A program made the position numbers and the translations under genes. DNA of 64,000 nt from an uncultured Granulosicoccus sp. (GTDB lineage Bacteria > Pseudomonadota > Gammaproteobacteria > Granulosicoccales > Granulosicoccaceae), in the NCBI GenBank assembly GCA_947492525.1, contig CANLNQ010000012.1:1-64000 (forward strand), in the 5' to 3' direction. The notes below the pieces were generated by a model that saw nothing but the letters and a program-made list of their open reading frames with translations, had not been told where the DNA came from and did not search any database. Below, one piece after another: positions 19,366 to 29,124 of the stretch (position 1 is the first letter of the stretch; every line of letters begins with the position of its first letter).

Positions 19366-21777
19366 ATGATCGTACTATCGCTACTACTTGCATTATTCGG
19401 ACTGGCCATGCTGGCCGGGGGTATCTGGCTGATCACTCTGGGAGGCAGCGTCTATTACGCACTCTCGGGCGCAACACTTCTGGCCATTGCCTGGCTGATT
19501 CGAAAGAGACGCTCCGCAGCACAGCTTCTGTACGCCCTGCTGCTGGCAGGCACTGCCGGATGGGCCGTGTGGGAAAGCGGCTACGATTGGTGGCCACTGG
19601 CGACTCGTCTCGGCGTGCTGTTGCTTCTGGCAATTCCACTGCTCTGGCCGGGTAAGATGGCACACCGGGCATCGGTTCGCACATTGCAAGGCGTCTGGCT
19701 TCTCGTGGGTGTGTTTCTGCTCAGTAGCCTGTTCAACGATGCTCACCGCATCGATGGAAATCTGCCGACGCAGTCGGCGGTGGCAGCACCGGACCTGGGA
19801 CCATCCACGGACAACGGTGAATGGGTCAGCTATGGACGCAACAACTACGGGCAGCGCTATTCGCCGCTGGATCAGATCACACCGGACAACGTGAATGAGC
19901 TGGAGCTTGCCTGGCAATACCAGACCGGCGACATGAAAGGTCCGGAAGACGTGACTGAAACCACGTATGAGGCCACTCCCCTGAAAATCGGCGACAGCCT
20001 GTTCCTGTGTACCCCACATAACTTGCTGATAGCGCTCGATGCCGATACCGGAGAAGAGAAGTGGGTATACGACGCCAAGGTACCGGCTCAAAGTCAACGC
20101 CAGCATCAGACCTGTCGTGGCGTTTCCTATCTGGCGGCAGAGTCGCTGAATGATGGACCCTCAGCCGATCAGGACGCAACATCGGATGAGCAGCCAAACG
20201 CCGAAGCGGGATCCGAGCCGCTGGCAGACGCACAAACCGTTACCAGCGAACCTGCCGAATCCCTGCCATCGGTCAGCTGCGACGCGCAACTGTTCATGCC
20301 GACCTCCGATGCGCGCCTGCTTGCCGTGGACCCGGAGACCGGTGCCCGCTGCGCTGATTTCGCGAACGATGGCGTGCTGGACCTGATGCACAATATGCCC
20401 TATACGCAGGATGGCTATTACTACTCCACCTCCCCACCGGTGGTAGCCGCCGGTGTCATCGTTGTCGCGGGTGCCGTGAACGATAACTACGATATCAACG
20501 CACCTTCCGGCGTTATCCGTGCCTATGATGCACGCACGGGCGAGCTGCGATGGAACTGGGATGCGGCCAACCCGGACGATACAGCCCCCATCGCGGACGA
20601 CGACACCTATGCCACCAGCTCTCCCAACAGTTGGTCGGTGGCCAGCGCGGATGAGGAGCTCGGGCTGATCTATCTGCCGATGGGCAATCGCACGCCCGAT
20701 CAGCTGGGCATGTATCGGACGCCAGAAGAAGAGAAATACGCCAGTTCCGTGGTTGCCCTGAGCCTTGCGACCGGTGAGGCGCAATGGGTGCAGCAGTTCG
20801 TACACCACGACCTGTGGGACATGGATACGCCGGCGCAACCCAGCCTGTTGGACATCCCGACTGAGGATGGCCTGCAGCCGGCGCTGGTGGTGCCGACCAA
20901 ACAGGGGGATGTATACGTTCTCAACCGCGAGACCGGAGAGCCCTTGCTGCCGATCACCGAGCAGCCGGCCCCGCAGGGGACGGTAGAAGGGGACTGGACG
21001 GCCCCCACTCAGCCGACATCGGCACTCAGCTTCACTCCCGAGCCATTGCGCGGCGCGGATATGTGGGGGGCCAGTCTTCTGGATCAGTTGATGTGTCGCA
21101 TTCAGTTCCAGTCATTGCGTTACGAAGGCAGATATACACCGCCGTCCGAAGAAGGCACGCTGGTGTATCCGGGAAATTTCGGTGTCTTCAATTGGGGCAG
21201 CATCGCGGTGGACCCGGAAAGTCAGACACTGTTCGGCATGCCACTGTATCTGGCCTTCACATCCAGACTGGTGGAAAAGCAAGATGATCAAACACCCGCG
21301 GGAGAGACCAATCAGGGTGAACAGGGCTTGAACGAGAACGCCGGTGCCCGGTATGCCGTCGAACTCAGTCCCTTCCTCTCTCCGCTGGGAATTCCGTGTC
21401 AGCAGCCACCCTGGGGCTACGTGGCAGCCGCTGATCTGCGTACCGGTCATGTTCACTGGAAACACAAGAACGGCACCATTCAGGACATGACGCCACTGCC
21501 ACTGAAGATCAAGATGGGCGTGCCCGGTATCGGCGGTCCGATCATCACACGCGGCGGTGTTGCCTTTCTGGCTGCCTCGGTCGACAACTACTTCCGTGCC
21601 TACCGCCTCGCCGATGGCGAACAATTGTGGGAGGCTCGACTGCCTGCCGGTGGTCAGGCGACACCCATGACCTATCTGAACAGCGATGGTGAGCAGATGG
21701 TGGTACTGGTAGCCGGTGGACATGGTTCGATCGGTACCACGCCCGGCGACTACGTCATGGCCTACAAACTGCCCTGA
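19366..21777 (+). CDS. Membrane-bound PQQ-dependent dehydrogenase (glucose/quinate/shikimate family)
   Basis: 803 aa. Five hydrophobic helices occupy residues 1-125 (the ubiquinone-linked anchor), followed by an eight-bladed propeller with PQQ-dehydrogenase signatures: WVSYGRNNYGQRYSPLDQI, EATPLKIGDSLFLCTPHN, WGYVAAADLRTG and GVPGIGGPIITRGGVAFL. It oxidises a sugar or cyclic polyol in the periplasm and passes electrons to ubiquinone. An acidic low-complexity stretch of about 45 residues (roughly 260-305) interrupts the second blade after CRGVSYLA, which is not usual. Glucose and quinate/shikimate members cannot be separated by eye, so no symbol is given. Confidence 0.9.
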   Translation: MIVLSLLLALFGLAMLAGGIWLITLGGSVYYALSGATLLAIAWLIRKRRSAAQLLYALLLAGTAGWAVWESGYDWWPLATRLGVLLLLAIPLLWPGKMAHRASVRTLQGVWLLVGVFLLSSLFNDAHRIDGNLPTQSAVAAPDLGPSTDNGEWVSYGRNNYGQRYSPLDQITPDNVNELELAWQYQTGDMKGPEDVTETTYEATPLKIGDSLFLCTPHNLLIALDADTGEEKWVYDAKVPAQSQRQHQTCRGVSYLAAESLNDGPSADQDATSDEQPNAEAGSEPLADAQTVTSEPAESLPSVSCDAQLFMPTSDARLLAVDPETGARCADFANDGVLDLMHNMPYTQDGYYYSTSPPVVAAGVIVVAGAVNDNYDINAPSGVIRAYDARTGELRWNWDAANPDDTAPIADDDTYATSSPNSWSVASADEELGLIYLPMGNRTPDQLGMYRTPEEEKYASSVVALSLATGEAQWVQQFVHHDLWDMDTPAQPSLLDIPTEDGLQPALVVPTKQGDVYVLNRETGEPLLPITEQPAPQGTVEGDWTAPTQPTSALSFTPEPLRGADMWGASLLDQLMCRIQFQSLRYEGRYTPPSEEGTLVYPGNFGVFNWGSIAVDPESQTLFGMPLYLAFTSRLVEKQDDQTPAGETNQGEQGLNENAGARYAVELSPFLSPLGIPCQQPPWGYVAAADLRTGHVHWKHKNGTIQDMTPLPLKIKMGVPGIGGPIITRGGVAFLAASVDNYFRAYRLADGEQLWEARLPAGGQATPMTYLNSDGEQMVVLVAGGHGSIGTTPGDYVMAYKLP

Positions 21778-21848
21778 GTGGGAGAGTCGCGTTGTTCTGG
21801 CGATGCGCCATGTCGTTCGGCTGGCGCGATCGCATCGCAACGCATCAG

Positions 21849-21887
21849 CTCGACTCGACTCGACTCGACTCGACTCGACTCGACTCG
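21849..21887. repeat. CGACT pentanucleotide tandem repeat
   Basis: Seven perfect CGACT units (21851-21885) with partial flanking units, about 70 bp after the dehydrogenase stop. It is non-coding in any supported gene and prone to slippage. Confidence 0.95.
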
Positions 21888-22021
21888 GTTGTCACATCAT
21901 ATGAGTGATATCGCACTTGTGGTCAATAGTTACAGCAACCAGCCACGGTGCCATCAATCAGGAGAGACTGTTCAGCAACGGCAGACACCATTTCTGCGCA
22001 ACGACGTTCAGAGGAGACACC

Positions 22022-22387
22022 ATGAACAGTGATGACGACAAACAGACCGCACCTGAACTGCCAGTACATGAGACAGATCCTGGCAGGCAGAGCGTGCCTC
22101 CCGAAGAGATTCCGGAAGACGAGAATTTCGTGGATGAGCCATTGGCCGACAAGAGTGATGTGAGTGCACCGATGCACGATTCGGAAGATCCACTCAATAA
22201 TGCTCGCAGGGTGCCCGGTCTCGACCCCGACAGGGTGGAAGATCTGCGTGATGAGAGTCGGCAGGAAATCGATTTCAATGAAGGGCGCATCAGGGATGTA
22301 ACCCTGACCCAGGGACGTTCGGTCATCGATGCGGAATTCGATGATCGGGGTCCAGCCACCCATCTGAATCCGGATAAAGACCAGTAG
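22022..22387 (+). CDS. Small acidic hypothetical protein
   Basis: 121 aa from the ATG at 22022, chosen over upstream in-frame starts because a strong AGAGGAGA ribosome site lies 7-8 bp before it. The product is rich in Asp, Glu and Pro with no membrane segment or signal peptide, and is predicted largely disordered. No family is recognised. It stands alone between two non-coding stretches. Confidence 0.65.
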   Translation: MNSDDDKQTAPELPVHETDPGRQSVPPEEIPEDENFVDEPLADKSDVSAPMHDSEDPLNNARRVPGLDPDRVEDLRDESRQEIDFNEGRIRDVTLTQGRSVIDAEFDDRGPATHLNPDKDQ

Positions 22388-22919
22388 CCTGTCTTGACAA
22401 CGATGACGGCGACCGCCGCCGGGCTCTGCGACGGTGATGGAACATCGCCAGCAGCCTGAATCAAACCTTTCACGGAATCTGCGGCCTGTCAGGCTCATGC
22501 AAGAGGCCGCAATTGTTTTCAGTCTTCAAAACTTGCCATCGGTATGATCGTCCCCCAGTCCGCCGATACTTCGCGGTTCGATACGGCTTGCGTGAGTTGC
22601 TGACGACCAGCTGGCAGGCACGCTACCGCTCCAGCGGCGAGTCACCGTTGAAGAATGTAACCCGTAATAACAGGGGTTGCAGGATAGATACGGTAGTCAG
22701 ATGTCGCTATGGTTGCCACGTTCAGCACTATCGAACATGTGTCGGCTGACGTAAACAGAAATCTTGCTTGAAGGCAAGGTTATACTCTGCGTTGGATTTT
22801 CGTTCAGCATCGTCCTGAACGGTCCGGAACAGCGAAAATCATCTGCTGTTCATACAGCCTGTAAGCGGTGTCCATGGAATGGCATCCACGGCGCATGAAA
22901 GGTCTGGGGGAATGTATCA
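22388..22919. other. Intergenic stretch with possible promoter
   Basis: 532 bp without a supported gene. A TATACT -10-like box at 22781 is preceded by a small inverted repeat (CTTGC...GCAAG), but no good -35 was found. It may drive the PhnD-kinase-HD-GYP operon that follows. Short open frames here have no family resemblance. Confidence 0.35.
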
Positions 22920-23768
22920 ATGATCAAGTGGATCGGACTCATGAACAGGTACGTCCTGTCTACGCTTGCTGCATTGTTGATCCCCTCGAGTGTGGGTCTG
23001 GCTCAGGAACGTTATTCCCTGTCGGTGGTGCCGCAGCTGCCTCCTCTGGTTCTGCATGATGATTGGCAGCCCTTGCTTGAATACCTCGAGGAAGAGACCG
23101 GATTCGAGTTCGAACTCTCCCTGCAGGAGAGCATTCCCCTGTTCGAGCTGGACTTTCTCGACGCAAAACCTGATTTCGTCTTTCTGAATCCCTACCACGC
23201 CGTGATGGCTTTCAAGGCCCATGGGTATGAGCCTGTTCTCAGTGACGGCTCCCGACAACTCAAGGGCATACTGGTTGTGCCCGTGGGCAGCAAGCTCGAA
23301 TCGGTAAACGATCTCGATGGACAAACCATCGCCTTTCCTGCACCCAATGCCTTCGGCGCATCACTGTATATGCGCGCATTGCTGGCCAACGAATTCGGGC
23401 TGGATATAACGGCAAGTTATGTCGGTACTCACGCCAATTCATACCGACATGCCCTGCTGGGCGAGGCTGCCGCCGCCGGTGGCGTTTACAACACCTTGCA
23501 CAAGGAGTCGGAGGACTTTCAGGCAGCGCTGCGCGTGTTGTATGAAACCCCTGGCGTCACTCCCCACCCGCTGGCAGTTCACCCCAGAGTGCCAGCCTCG
23601 GTGCGAGAGGCCGTGATCGATGCCATGATCGACTTGAAGGAGACCGAAACGGGTCAGGCCATGCTGGAGGCCGTGCAACTCAGGGATCCCATGCCGGTGA
23701 CTTACGAGGGCCAGTTTCAGATACTCGATGAGTATCACCTTGAGGATTTTGTCGTGATTGCCGATTGA
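22920..23768 (+). CDS. PhnD-like periplasmic binding protein
   Basis: 282 aa (a second ATG at 22941 may be the true start). A signal peptide ends near GLAQ. The body is a PhnD/phosphonate-binding-like type 2 periplasmic protein: DFVFLNPYHAVMAFK, the hinge KGILVVPVGSKLESVNDLDGQ, then AFPAPNAFGASLYMRALL. It has no ABC permease or ATPase next to it; instead a membrane hybrid kinase starts 53 bp downstream. I infer that it delivers a ligand (phosphite/phosphonate or similar) to the kinase rather than importing it. Confidence 0.82.
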   Translation: MIKWIGLMNRYVLSTLAALLIPSSVGLAQERYSLSVVPQLPPLVLHDDWQPLLEYLEEETGFEFELSLQESIPLFELDFLDAKPDFVFLNPYHAVMAFKAHGYEPVLSDGSRQLKGILVVPVGSKLESVNDLDGQTIAFPAPNAFGASLYMRALLANEFGLDITASYVGTHANSYRHALLGEAAAAGGVYNTLHKESEDFQAALRVLYETPGVTPHPLAVHPRVPASVREAVIDAMIDLKETETGQAMLEAVQLRDPMPVTYEGQFQILDEYHLEDFVVIAD

Positions 23769-23820
23769 GCATGCTGCCGAACCACAGAGCCAGGCAGCCC
23801 ACCGGTAAAAGGATTGCCAG

Positions 23821-26124
23821 ATGACTGAGCCAGCAAACGCAGGAGGGTTTCTGCATCTGGTATCCCTCAGAAATTTCCGGACGCAAGTCGCCCTGTTGAT
23901 GCTGCTGTTGACGACCATCGCCTTTGCGCTGTACGCCCTGAACACCAGTCGCCAGCAATCTCGGTATATTGTGGGCTCCATCACCAGCACGGGCCTGGCG
24001 CTTTCGCAGAACCTGGCATTTGATAGTGCCAATCTTCTCATGCGAAAGGATTTTGCCTCTCTGGAAGTCCTGCTCAGGCAATACGCCAAGCTTCCGAACA
24101 TCGCCGGCCTGAATGTCATCGACGCCGATGGCAAGTCACTGAGCAAACTGACAGTCAGCGATGGCCAGATAATGGCCAGCTATGATCACGGTGTCATGGA
24201 ACAGCTGCGTCTGGAACGATACACGCAACTCGCTCCTGATCAGCGCCGGCTGTCGGTGTGGGAACCCATTGTTGTCGGACAGGAATCGATCGGTGCAGTC
24301 AAGCTCGAACTCGATCTGGCACAGGCCTTCGAAGAACGCCAACGACTGCTGATCAACACGCTGGGCTTTGGTCTGCTGACAACCCTGGCGCTGTTGATCG
24401 TCATGTTCCTGTACTTTCGCAAACCGCTCAAGGCCATTCAGGACGCCAGCGAGTTTGCCTCCACACTGGATATTCGCCGCGGTGAAACCATCGAAGTGGT
24501 GGATTTTGCAAGAGAGTTCAGGCAACTGGGTCAGTCGCTGAACCAGGTTTCTCAAAAGCTGCTGGAACAGGAACAGCAGGTCGAAGCGAGCAGTGCGGAG
24601 GCCCGAAAACTGGCCATGGTGGCCAGCAAGACGAGCAATGCCGTCATCATCACCAATGCGAATGAGGAAATCGAATGGGTGAATGACGGTTTCGAACAGA
24701 TGACCGGATACAGCGCAGAGGAAGTTCATGGCAAGCGGCCATCGAGCTTTCTGCAAGGTCCGGATACGGATCCGGAAGTCCGGCGTTTCATGCGCGATCG
24801 TTTGTCAGAACGCAGAAGCTACGAAACAGAAATCATCAACTACAGCAAGTCCGGCAACCCCTACTGGGTGAGCATCGCCGTGCAACCGGTATTCGATGAT
24901 CATGGCCTGCTGCGCAACTACATCGCCATTGAAAGCGATGTCAGCGAACGCAAACAGGCAGAGCGCCAGCTTTACGAAGCAAAGACCGAGGCTGAGGAAG
25001 CCAACCTGGCCAAGAGTGTCTTTCTGTCGAGAATGAGCCATGAACTTCGCACCCCGCTCAATGCCATTCTCGGATTTGCCCAGCTACTCGAACTGGATGA
25101 ACTGGGAGAGGAGAATCATGATTTCGTCGAACGCATTCTCAAGGCCGGCAAGCACCTTCTGGCGCTGATCAACGATGTTCTGGATATCTCCAAGATCGAA
25201 AGTGGCGGGATGACCCTGTCCCGAGAACCGGTTGACATCAGAGAGGCTGCCGAGAATGTGGTGCGACTGATTGATCCTCTGGCCGTGAATCACGACATCA
25301 CCGTGTCCATCGACCCCAGCCTGACCGAGGACATGCGCGTCATGGGCGACCTGCAGCGCGTGAATCAGGTCATGGTGAATCTCCTGTCCAATGCCATCAA
25401 GTACAACCGCGCTCAGGGCAGTGTCACTATCCGTGCAGAAGTGCAACCCAGCCAGCGACTGCGCCTGTCGATCGAGGATACGGGACCGGGTATTGCCGAG
25501 GACAAACTGGATCGTCTGTTCACGCCCTTCGATCGTCTGGGAGCGGAGCAGACGTCGGTTGAAGGCAGTGGCATAGGGCTGGCATTGACAAGACAACTAC
25601 TGGCCGCGATGGACGGTACCATTGATGTGATCAGCACGGTGGGCAAAGGATCCACTTTCCGGATAGAACTGCCGCTGGCATCCGATCAGGAAGACTCGAT
25701 GCCGGTCATCCTGAGCACCGATCCCGTTACCGAGAACGAATCGGCCTTGCGACCTTCGCGCACCGTGCTCTATATCGAAGACAACAGCTCGAACGTGGCA
25801 CTGGTTGAAAAGGTGCTGGAGCGTATCGGGCATATCGAATTCCTGGTTGCCATGCAAGGGCAGGAAGGCCTGGATCTCATCAATGAGCATGAGCCGGATC
25901 TGATTCTGCTGGATCTGCATCTGCCAGTGATGGGTGGAGAGGAGGTTCTGGATCGCATCAGGCAGAACCCGAGCCTGGACTCGGTACCGGTGATCATCGT
26001 CAGTGCCGACGCCAGCCCCGGACAACCCGAGCACCTGTTGCAGAAAGGTGCGAACAACTACATCACCAAACCGTTCGATGTGCGCGAGCTCATGGAACTC
26101 GTCAGAAGCTACACAGAGCAATGA
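23821..26124 (+). CDS. Hybrid sensor histidine kinase (TM-periplasmic-TM-PAS-HisKA-HATPase-REC)
   Basis: 767 aa with an AAGGA ribosome site. Membrane helix 1 is near 20-40 and helix 2 near 172-196, with a periplasmic sensor loop between. A HAMP-like linker is followed by a PAS domain (NEEIEWVNDGFEQMTGYSAEE, about 270-375) and a coiled coil. The HisKA domain has its phosphate-accepting His at 407 (SHELRTPLNAILG). ATPase boxes are NLLSNAIKYN, DTGPGI and GSGIGLAL. A C-terminal receiver has its Asp at 698 (LILLDLHLPVMGG). It overlaps the downstream regulator by ATGA, so the three genes form one phosphorelay operon feeding cyclic-di-GMP breakdown. Confidence 0.93.
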   Translation: MTEPANAGGFLHLVSLRNFRTQVALLMLLLTTIAFALYALNTSRQQSRYIVGSITSTGLALSQNLAFDSANLLMRKDFASLEVLLRQYAKLPNIAGLNVIDADGKSLSKLTVSDGQIMASYDHGVMEQLRLERYTQLAPDQRRLSVWEPIVVGQESIGAVKLELDLAQAFEERQRLLINTLGFGLLTTLALLIVMFLYFRKPLKAIQDASEFASTLDIRRGETIEVVDFAREFRQLGQSLNQVSQKLLEQEQQVEASSAEARKLAMVASKTSNAVIITNANEEIEWVNDGFEQMTGYSAEEVHGKRPSSFLQGPDTDPEVRRFMRDRLSERRSYETEIINYSKSGNPYWVSIAVQPVFDDHGLLRNYIAIESDVSERKQAERQLYEAKTEAEEANLAKSVFLSRMSHELRTPLNAILGFAQLLELDELGEENHDFVERILKAGKHLLALINDVLDISKIESGGMTLSREPVDIREAAENVVRLIDPLAVNHDITVSIDPSLTEDMRVMGDLQRVNQVMVNLLSNAIKYNRAQGSVTIRAEVQPSQRLRLSIEDTGPGIAEDKLDRLFTPFDRLGAEQTSVEGSGIGLALTRQLLAAMDGTIDVISTVGKGSTFRIELPLASDQEDSMPVILSTDPVTENESALRPSRTVLYIEDNSSNVALVEKVLERIGHIEFLVAMQGQEGLDLINEHEPDLILLDLHLPVMGGEEVLDRIRQNPSLDSVPVIIVSADASPGQPEHLLQKGANNYITKPFDVRELMELVRSYTEQ

Positions 26125-27254
26125 TGGAAGACAATATCAAGGATCTGAACATTCTGATTGTCGACGACAATATCGATAATCTGGTGTTTCTGGAGCAGCT
26201 GTTTCGCCGCAAGGGCTACAGAAACATCATGAGCATGGCCGATAGCCGCAATGTGCTGCCCTACGTGGGCAAAGCGGATCCGGACATCATTCTGCTGGAT
26301 ATCATGATGCCCTATATCGATGGCTACGAGATCCTGCGAAGCATTCGCGGACTCATGGATTCATCGGTATTTCTGCCCATCGTCGTACTCACGGCCGTCA
26401 CCGACAGAAAGGCTCGGGAACAGACTCTCAAGGATGGCGCAACGGACTTCCTGACCAAACCCCTCGATGCGGTTGAAGTGATCCTACGGGTCGGGAATCT
26501 GCTGAAGACCCGGTTCATGTACAAGCAGAACCTCGAGTACAGCAAGTTGCTGGAGAATGCGGTGCTACACCGGACGCGCGAGCTCGCTGCCAACAACCAG
26601 GCGCTGGAAAAACTGAATCAGGTACTTGATGAAACCAATATCGAGATTGCCGATCGACTCGCCGAGGCTGCAGAGTACAGAGACGATGCCACGGGCAAGC
26701 ACACCTTCCGGGTAGGCGCGATGACCGGCCTGATTGCCGAGGAACTCGGCTTTTCCCCGGATTTTACCGAGCTGGTCAACAAGGCGGCACGACTGCACGA
26801 CCTGGGAAAGATCGGCATTCCCGATGCGGTGCTGTTGAAGCCGGGAAAACTGACCGAAGAAGAGTTCGGCATCATGCAGGGGCATTGCCTTATCGGCGCC
26901 AAGGTACTGTCCGGCGGACACAGCGAGTTGCTGGAGATGGCGGAGAGAATTGCCCTGTCACATCATGAGCAATGGAATGGCAATGGATACCCGCATGGTC
27001 TGGAGGGCAAGTCGATTCCCATCGAGGCTCGTATCGTTTCGGTCGTGGATGTCTTCGATGCCTTGACGCATGAACGCCCCTACAAAGAGGCATGGAGTCA
27101 GCAGGAAGCCGTCGAGTACATCAAGCAACAGAAGAACACACAATTTGATGCAAAGGTCGTGGATGCGTTCCTGAGCGTACTGGAGCGGTATGCCGGGAAA
27201 ATCGATTTCATCGACATGGATGTCGGCCCAGAGCATTCGAGAGACGAGCCATGA
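26121..27254 (+). CDS. Response regulator with HD-GYP cyclic-di-GMP phosphodiesterase domain
   Basis: 377 aa. The receiver (residues about 10-130) has DDN, LLDIMMPYIDG and TKPLD. After a short coiled coil, the HD-GYP domain carries the full signature: HTFRVG, RLHDLGKIGIPD, HHEQWNGNGYPHGL, IVSVVDVFDALTHERPYK. It should hydrolyse cyclic-di-GMP on phosphorylation, lowering it in response to the upstream sensor. It is translationally coupled to the kinase (ATGATG at 26121). Confidence 0.93.
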   Translation: MMEDNIKDLNILIVDDNIDNLVFLEQLFRRKGYRNIMSMADSRNVLPYVGKADPDIILLDIMMPYIDGYEILRSIRGLMDSSVFLPIVVLTAVTDRKAREQTLKDGATDFLTKPLDAVEVILRVGNLLKTRFMYKQNLEYSKLLENAVLHRTRELAANNQALEKLNQVLDETNIEIADRLAEAAEYRDDATGKHTFRVGAMTGLIAEELGFSPDFTELVNKAARLHDLGKIGIPDAVLLKPGKLTEEEFGIMQGHCLIGAKVLSGGHSELLEMAERIALSHHEQWNGNGYPHGLEGKSIPIEARIVSVVDVFDALTHERPYKEAWSQQEAVEYIKQQKNTQFDAKVVDAFLSVLERYAGKIDFIDMDVGPEHSRDEP

Positions 27255-27353
27255 GACTCCCGGTCGACACGACAGGTATGGAAACCTGTGGAAAAATCAT
27301 CGATGGCCGCCTGCATCCACGGCTGAGCTGGCAACTCACTACCGGGCAAACGA

Positions 27354-27384
27354 CACATGGGGCAAGGCCATCTCGCCCCATGTG
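27354..27384. terminator. Hairpin between convergent genes
   Basis: Ten-bp perfect stem CACATGGGGC/GCCCCATGTG with an 11-nt loop, midway between the HD-GYP gene and the convergent solute-binding protein gene. There is no strong T tract on either strand, so it may act as a bidirectional or Rho-assisted terminator. Confidence 0.5.
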
Positions 27385-27401
27385 CCAATCGCCTTACGGG
27401 T

Positions 27402-28991
27402 TCAGTTTATGGTCACCCACCGAAGAATGAAGAAATTATCGCTACGCTGTGTCAGCGAAATGCTGTCCTTCGAGGCCCAGATCAGTGGTTGCACATACAG
27501 CGGGATGTAGGCGGTTTCATCCTGCATCAACTGGTTGACCTCATCGATCATGGCCTGACGCTTCTCGGCATCCAGTTCCACCTGAATCTGCGGGAGCAGT
27601 TCATCGATACGCGCGTTCGAATAGCCACCGAAATTCCAGCTGCCCAGCTTCTTCTCTTCGTTGGGCGTGGCCGCCAGAAAACGGATCGGGTGTTCGGCAT
27701 CGAAGGTACCGGGTGACCAGCCCAACAGATACATGTCGAACTTGTCTTCGCGCAGCTCGGGCCAGTAGTTGCGAACCGGCATGCTGGAGAGCTTCGCATT
27801 CAAGCCCACCTTGGCCATCATGGATGCTGCCGCCTTGCAGATGGACTCATCATTGATGTATCGATCGTTCGGGCACTGCAGACCGAAGCTGAACCCTTCC
27901 GGATAACCGGCCTCGGCCAGCAACGCTCGGGCCGCGTCCGGATCATAGGCAAAGCGCTCGCTCAGACTGCTGGAATAGCCACTCATGTCTTCGGATACCA
28001 GCTGAGACGCCGGCTGCGCATTGCCACGCATGATCTTCGCGATCAGCGTATCCACATCAATGGACTGATAGGCGGCACGGCGTACGCGAGGGTCCTGGAA
28101 CGGGTTCTTGCCCTGGACATCTTCCGAGAACATCAGCGCATCGCCATCATGCTTGAAACCGAACATGATGACGCGAGCCTCGATGCCTTCGTGCACCGTG
28201 AAGCCATCACGCTCTTTCATGCGAGGCACATCCTGCAGGGGAATGGGTGAGACAAAATCGATCTCGCCCGAGAGCAACGCTGCCATGGCCGTGGCACTCT
28301 GGCCAATGGGTGTGAACACGGCCTCGGTGATATTGCTCTCCAGCGTGTCCCACCAACCGTCGAAAGGTGCCAGCTCGGTGCGCACACCCGGGTCTCGAGA
28401 GGTGATTCGGAACGCGCCAGTACCATTGGCGTTGCGCGTGGCGAAGTTCTCCGCCTCCTTAGACGGTCGCTCGGCCTGGTTCTCCTCGGACCACTCCCTG
28501 TCCATGATCATGAAATTGGCGATGGAGCCGGGGAACAGCGGGTTGGGCTCACTGGTCAGAAAATCGATGGTGTAATCGTCCACCACGCTGACTTCCTCGA
28601 CCGAGGCAAACCAGGAACGGGCGTCCGACTCTTCGGAAGAGGCTCGCTCATAGGAGAACAGCACATCATCGGCAGTGAAAGTCGCGCCATCGTGAAAGGT
28701 GACCCCTTCACGCAAGTGAAATCGCCAGCCGCTGTCGCCCAACTGCTCCCACTCGGTGGCCAGCGCAGGCTCCACTTGCATCTGCTTGTCGCGGCGAACC
28801 AGGCCTTCATACACATTGTTCAGGAAGCCAAGCACCGGTGCCGTGTTACTGGCGTGCGGATCCATGGTCTGCGGGTCGGTCGTGCCGGCCCAGTTGAAGG
28901 TCTCGGCCTGACCGGCCAACGGCAACATCAGCACCATGGTGCCAGTCAGGGCAAGGGTCGATCTCAGTGACGACCTGAAAGATTCAAGCAT
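27402..28991 (-). CDS. Peptide/nickel-type ABC transporter substrate-binding protein (SBP_bac_5 family)
   Basis: 529 aa from the ATG at 28991, preceded by AGAGGAAAAA. The signal peptide ends near AGQAE. The mature start TFNWAGTTDPQTMDPHASNT, then NVYEGLVRRD, WRFHLREGVTFHDGATFTADDV and the later DPRVRRAAYQSIDV are hallmarks of the DppA/OppA family. Its permeases and ATPases are not in the window, so it is an orphan here. It follows the DsbA-fold isomerase gene on the same strand after 133 bp. Confidence 0.9.
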   Translation of the reverse strand: MLESFRSSLRSTLALTGTMVLMLPLAGQAETFNWAGTTDPQTMDPHASNTAPVLGFLNNVYEGLVRRDKQMQVEPALATEWEQLGDSGWRFHLREGVTFHDGATFTADDVLFSYERASSEESDARSWFASVEEVSVVDDYTIDFLTSEPNPLFPGSIANFMIMDREWSEENQAERPSKEAENFATRNANGTGAFRITSRDPGVRTELAPFDGWWDTLESNITEAVFTPIGQSATAMAALLSGEIDFVSPIPLQDVPRMKERDGFTVHEGIEARVIMFGFKHDGDALMFSEDVQGKNPFQDPRVRRAAYQSIDVDTLIAKIMRGNAQPASQLVSEDMSGYSSSLSERFAYDPDAARALLAEAGYPEGFSFGLQCPNDRYINDESICKAAASMMAKVGLNAKLSSMPVRNYWPELREDKFDMYLLGWSPGTFDAEHPIRFLAATPNEEKKLGSWNFGGYSNARIDELLPQIQVELDAEKRQAMIDEVNQLMQDETAYIPLYVQPLIWASKDSISLTQRSDNFFILRWVTIN

Positions 28992-29124
28992 CGAGTTTTT
29001 TCCTCTGATTGTCTGTCGTGTGGGTCTGTCTGAATTGAATGATGTCGACAACGCAATGCTCATCGACCAGCCACCAGCGCAGCGACCGGACGACAAACAT
29101 CGCCTCTCGATGGCCCGTCCCGGA

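Noticed and set aside
22513-22749. 78-aa frame in the gap before the PhnD-like gene
   Set aside because: Arg/Cys-rich, no ribosome site, no family resemblance.
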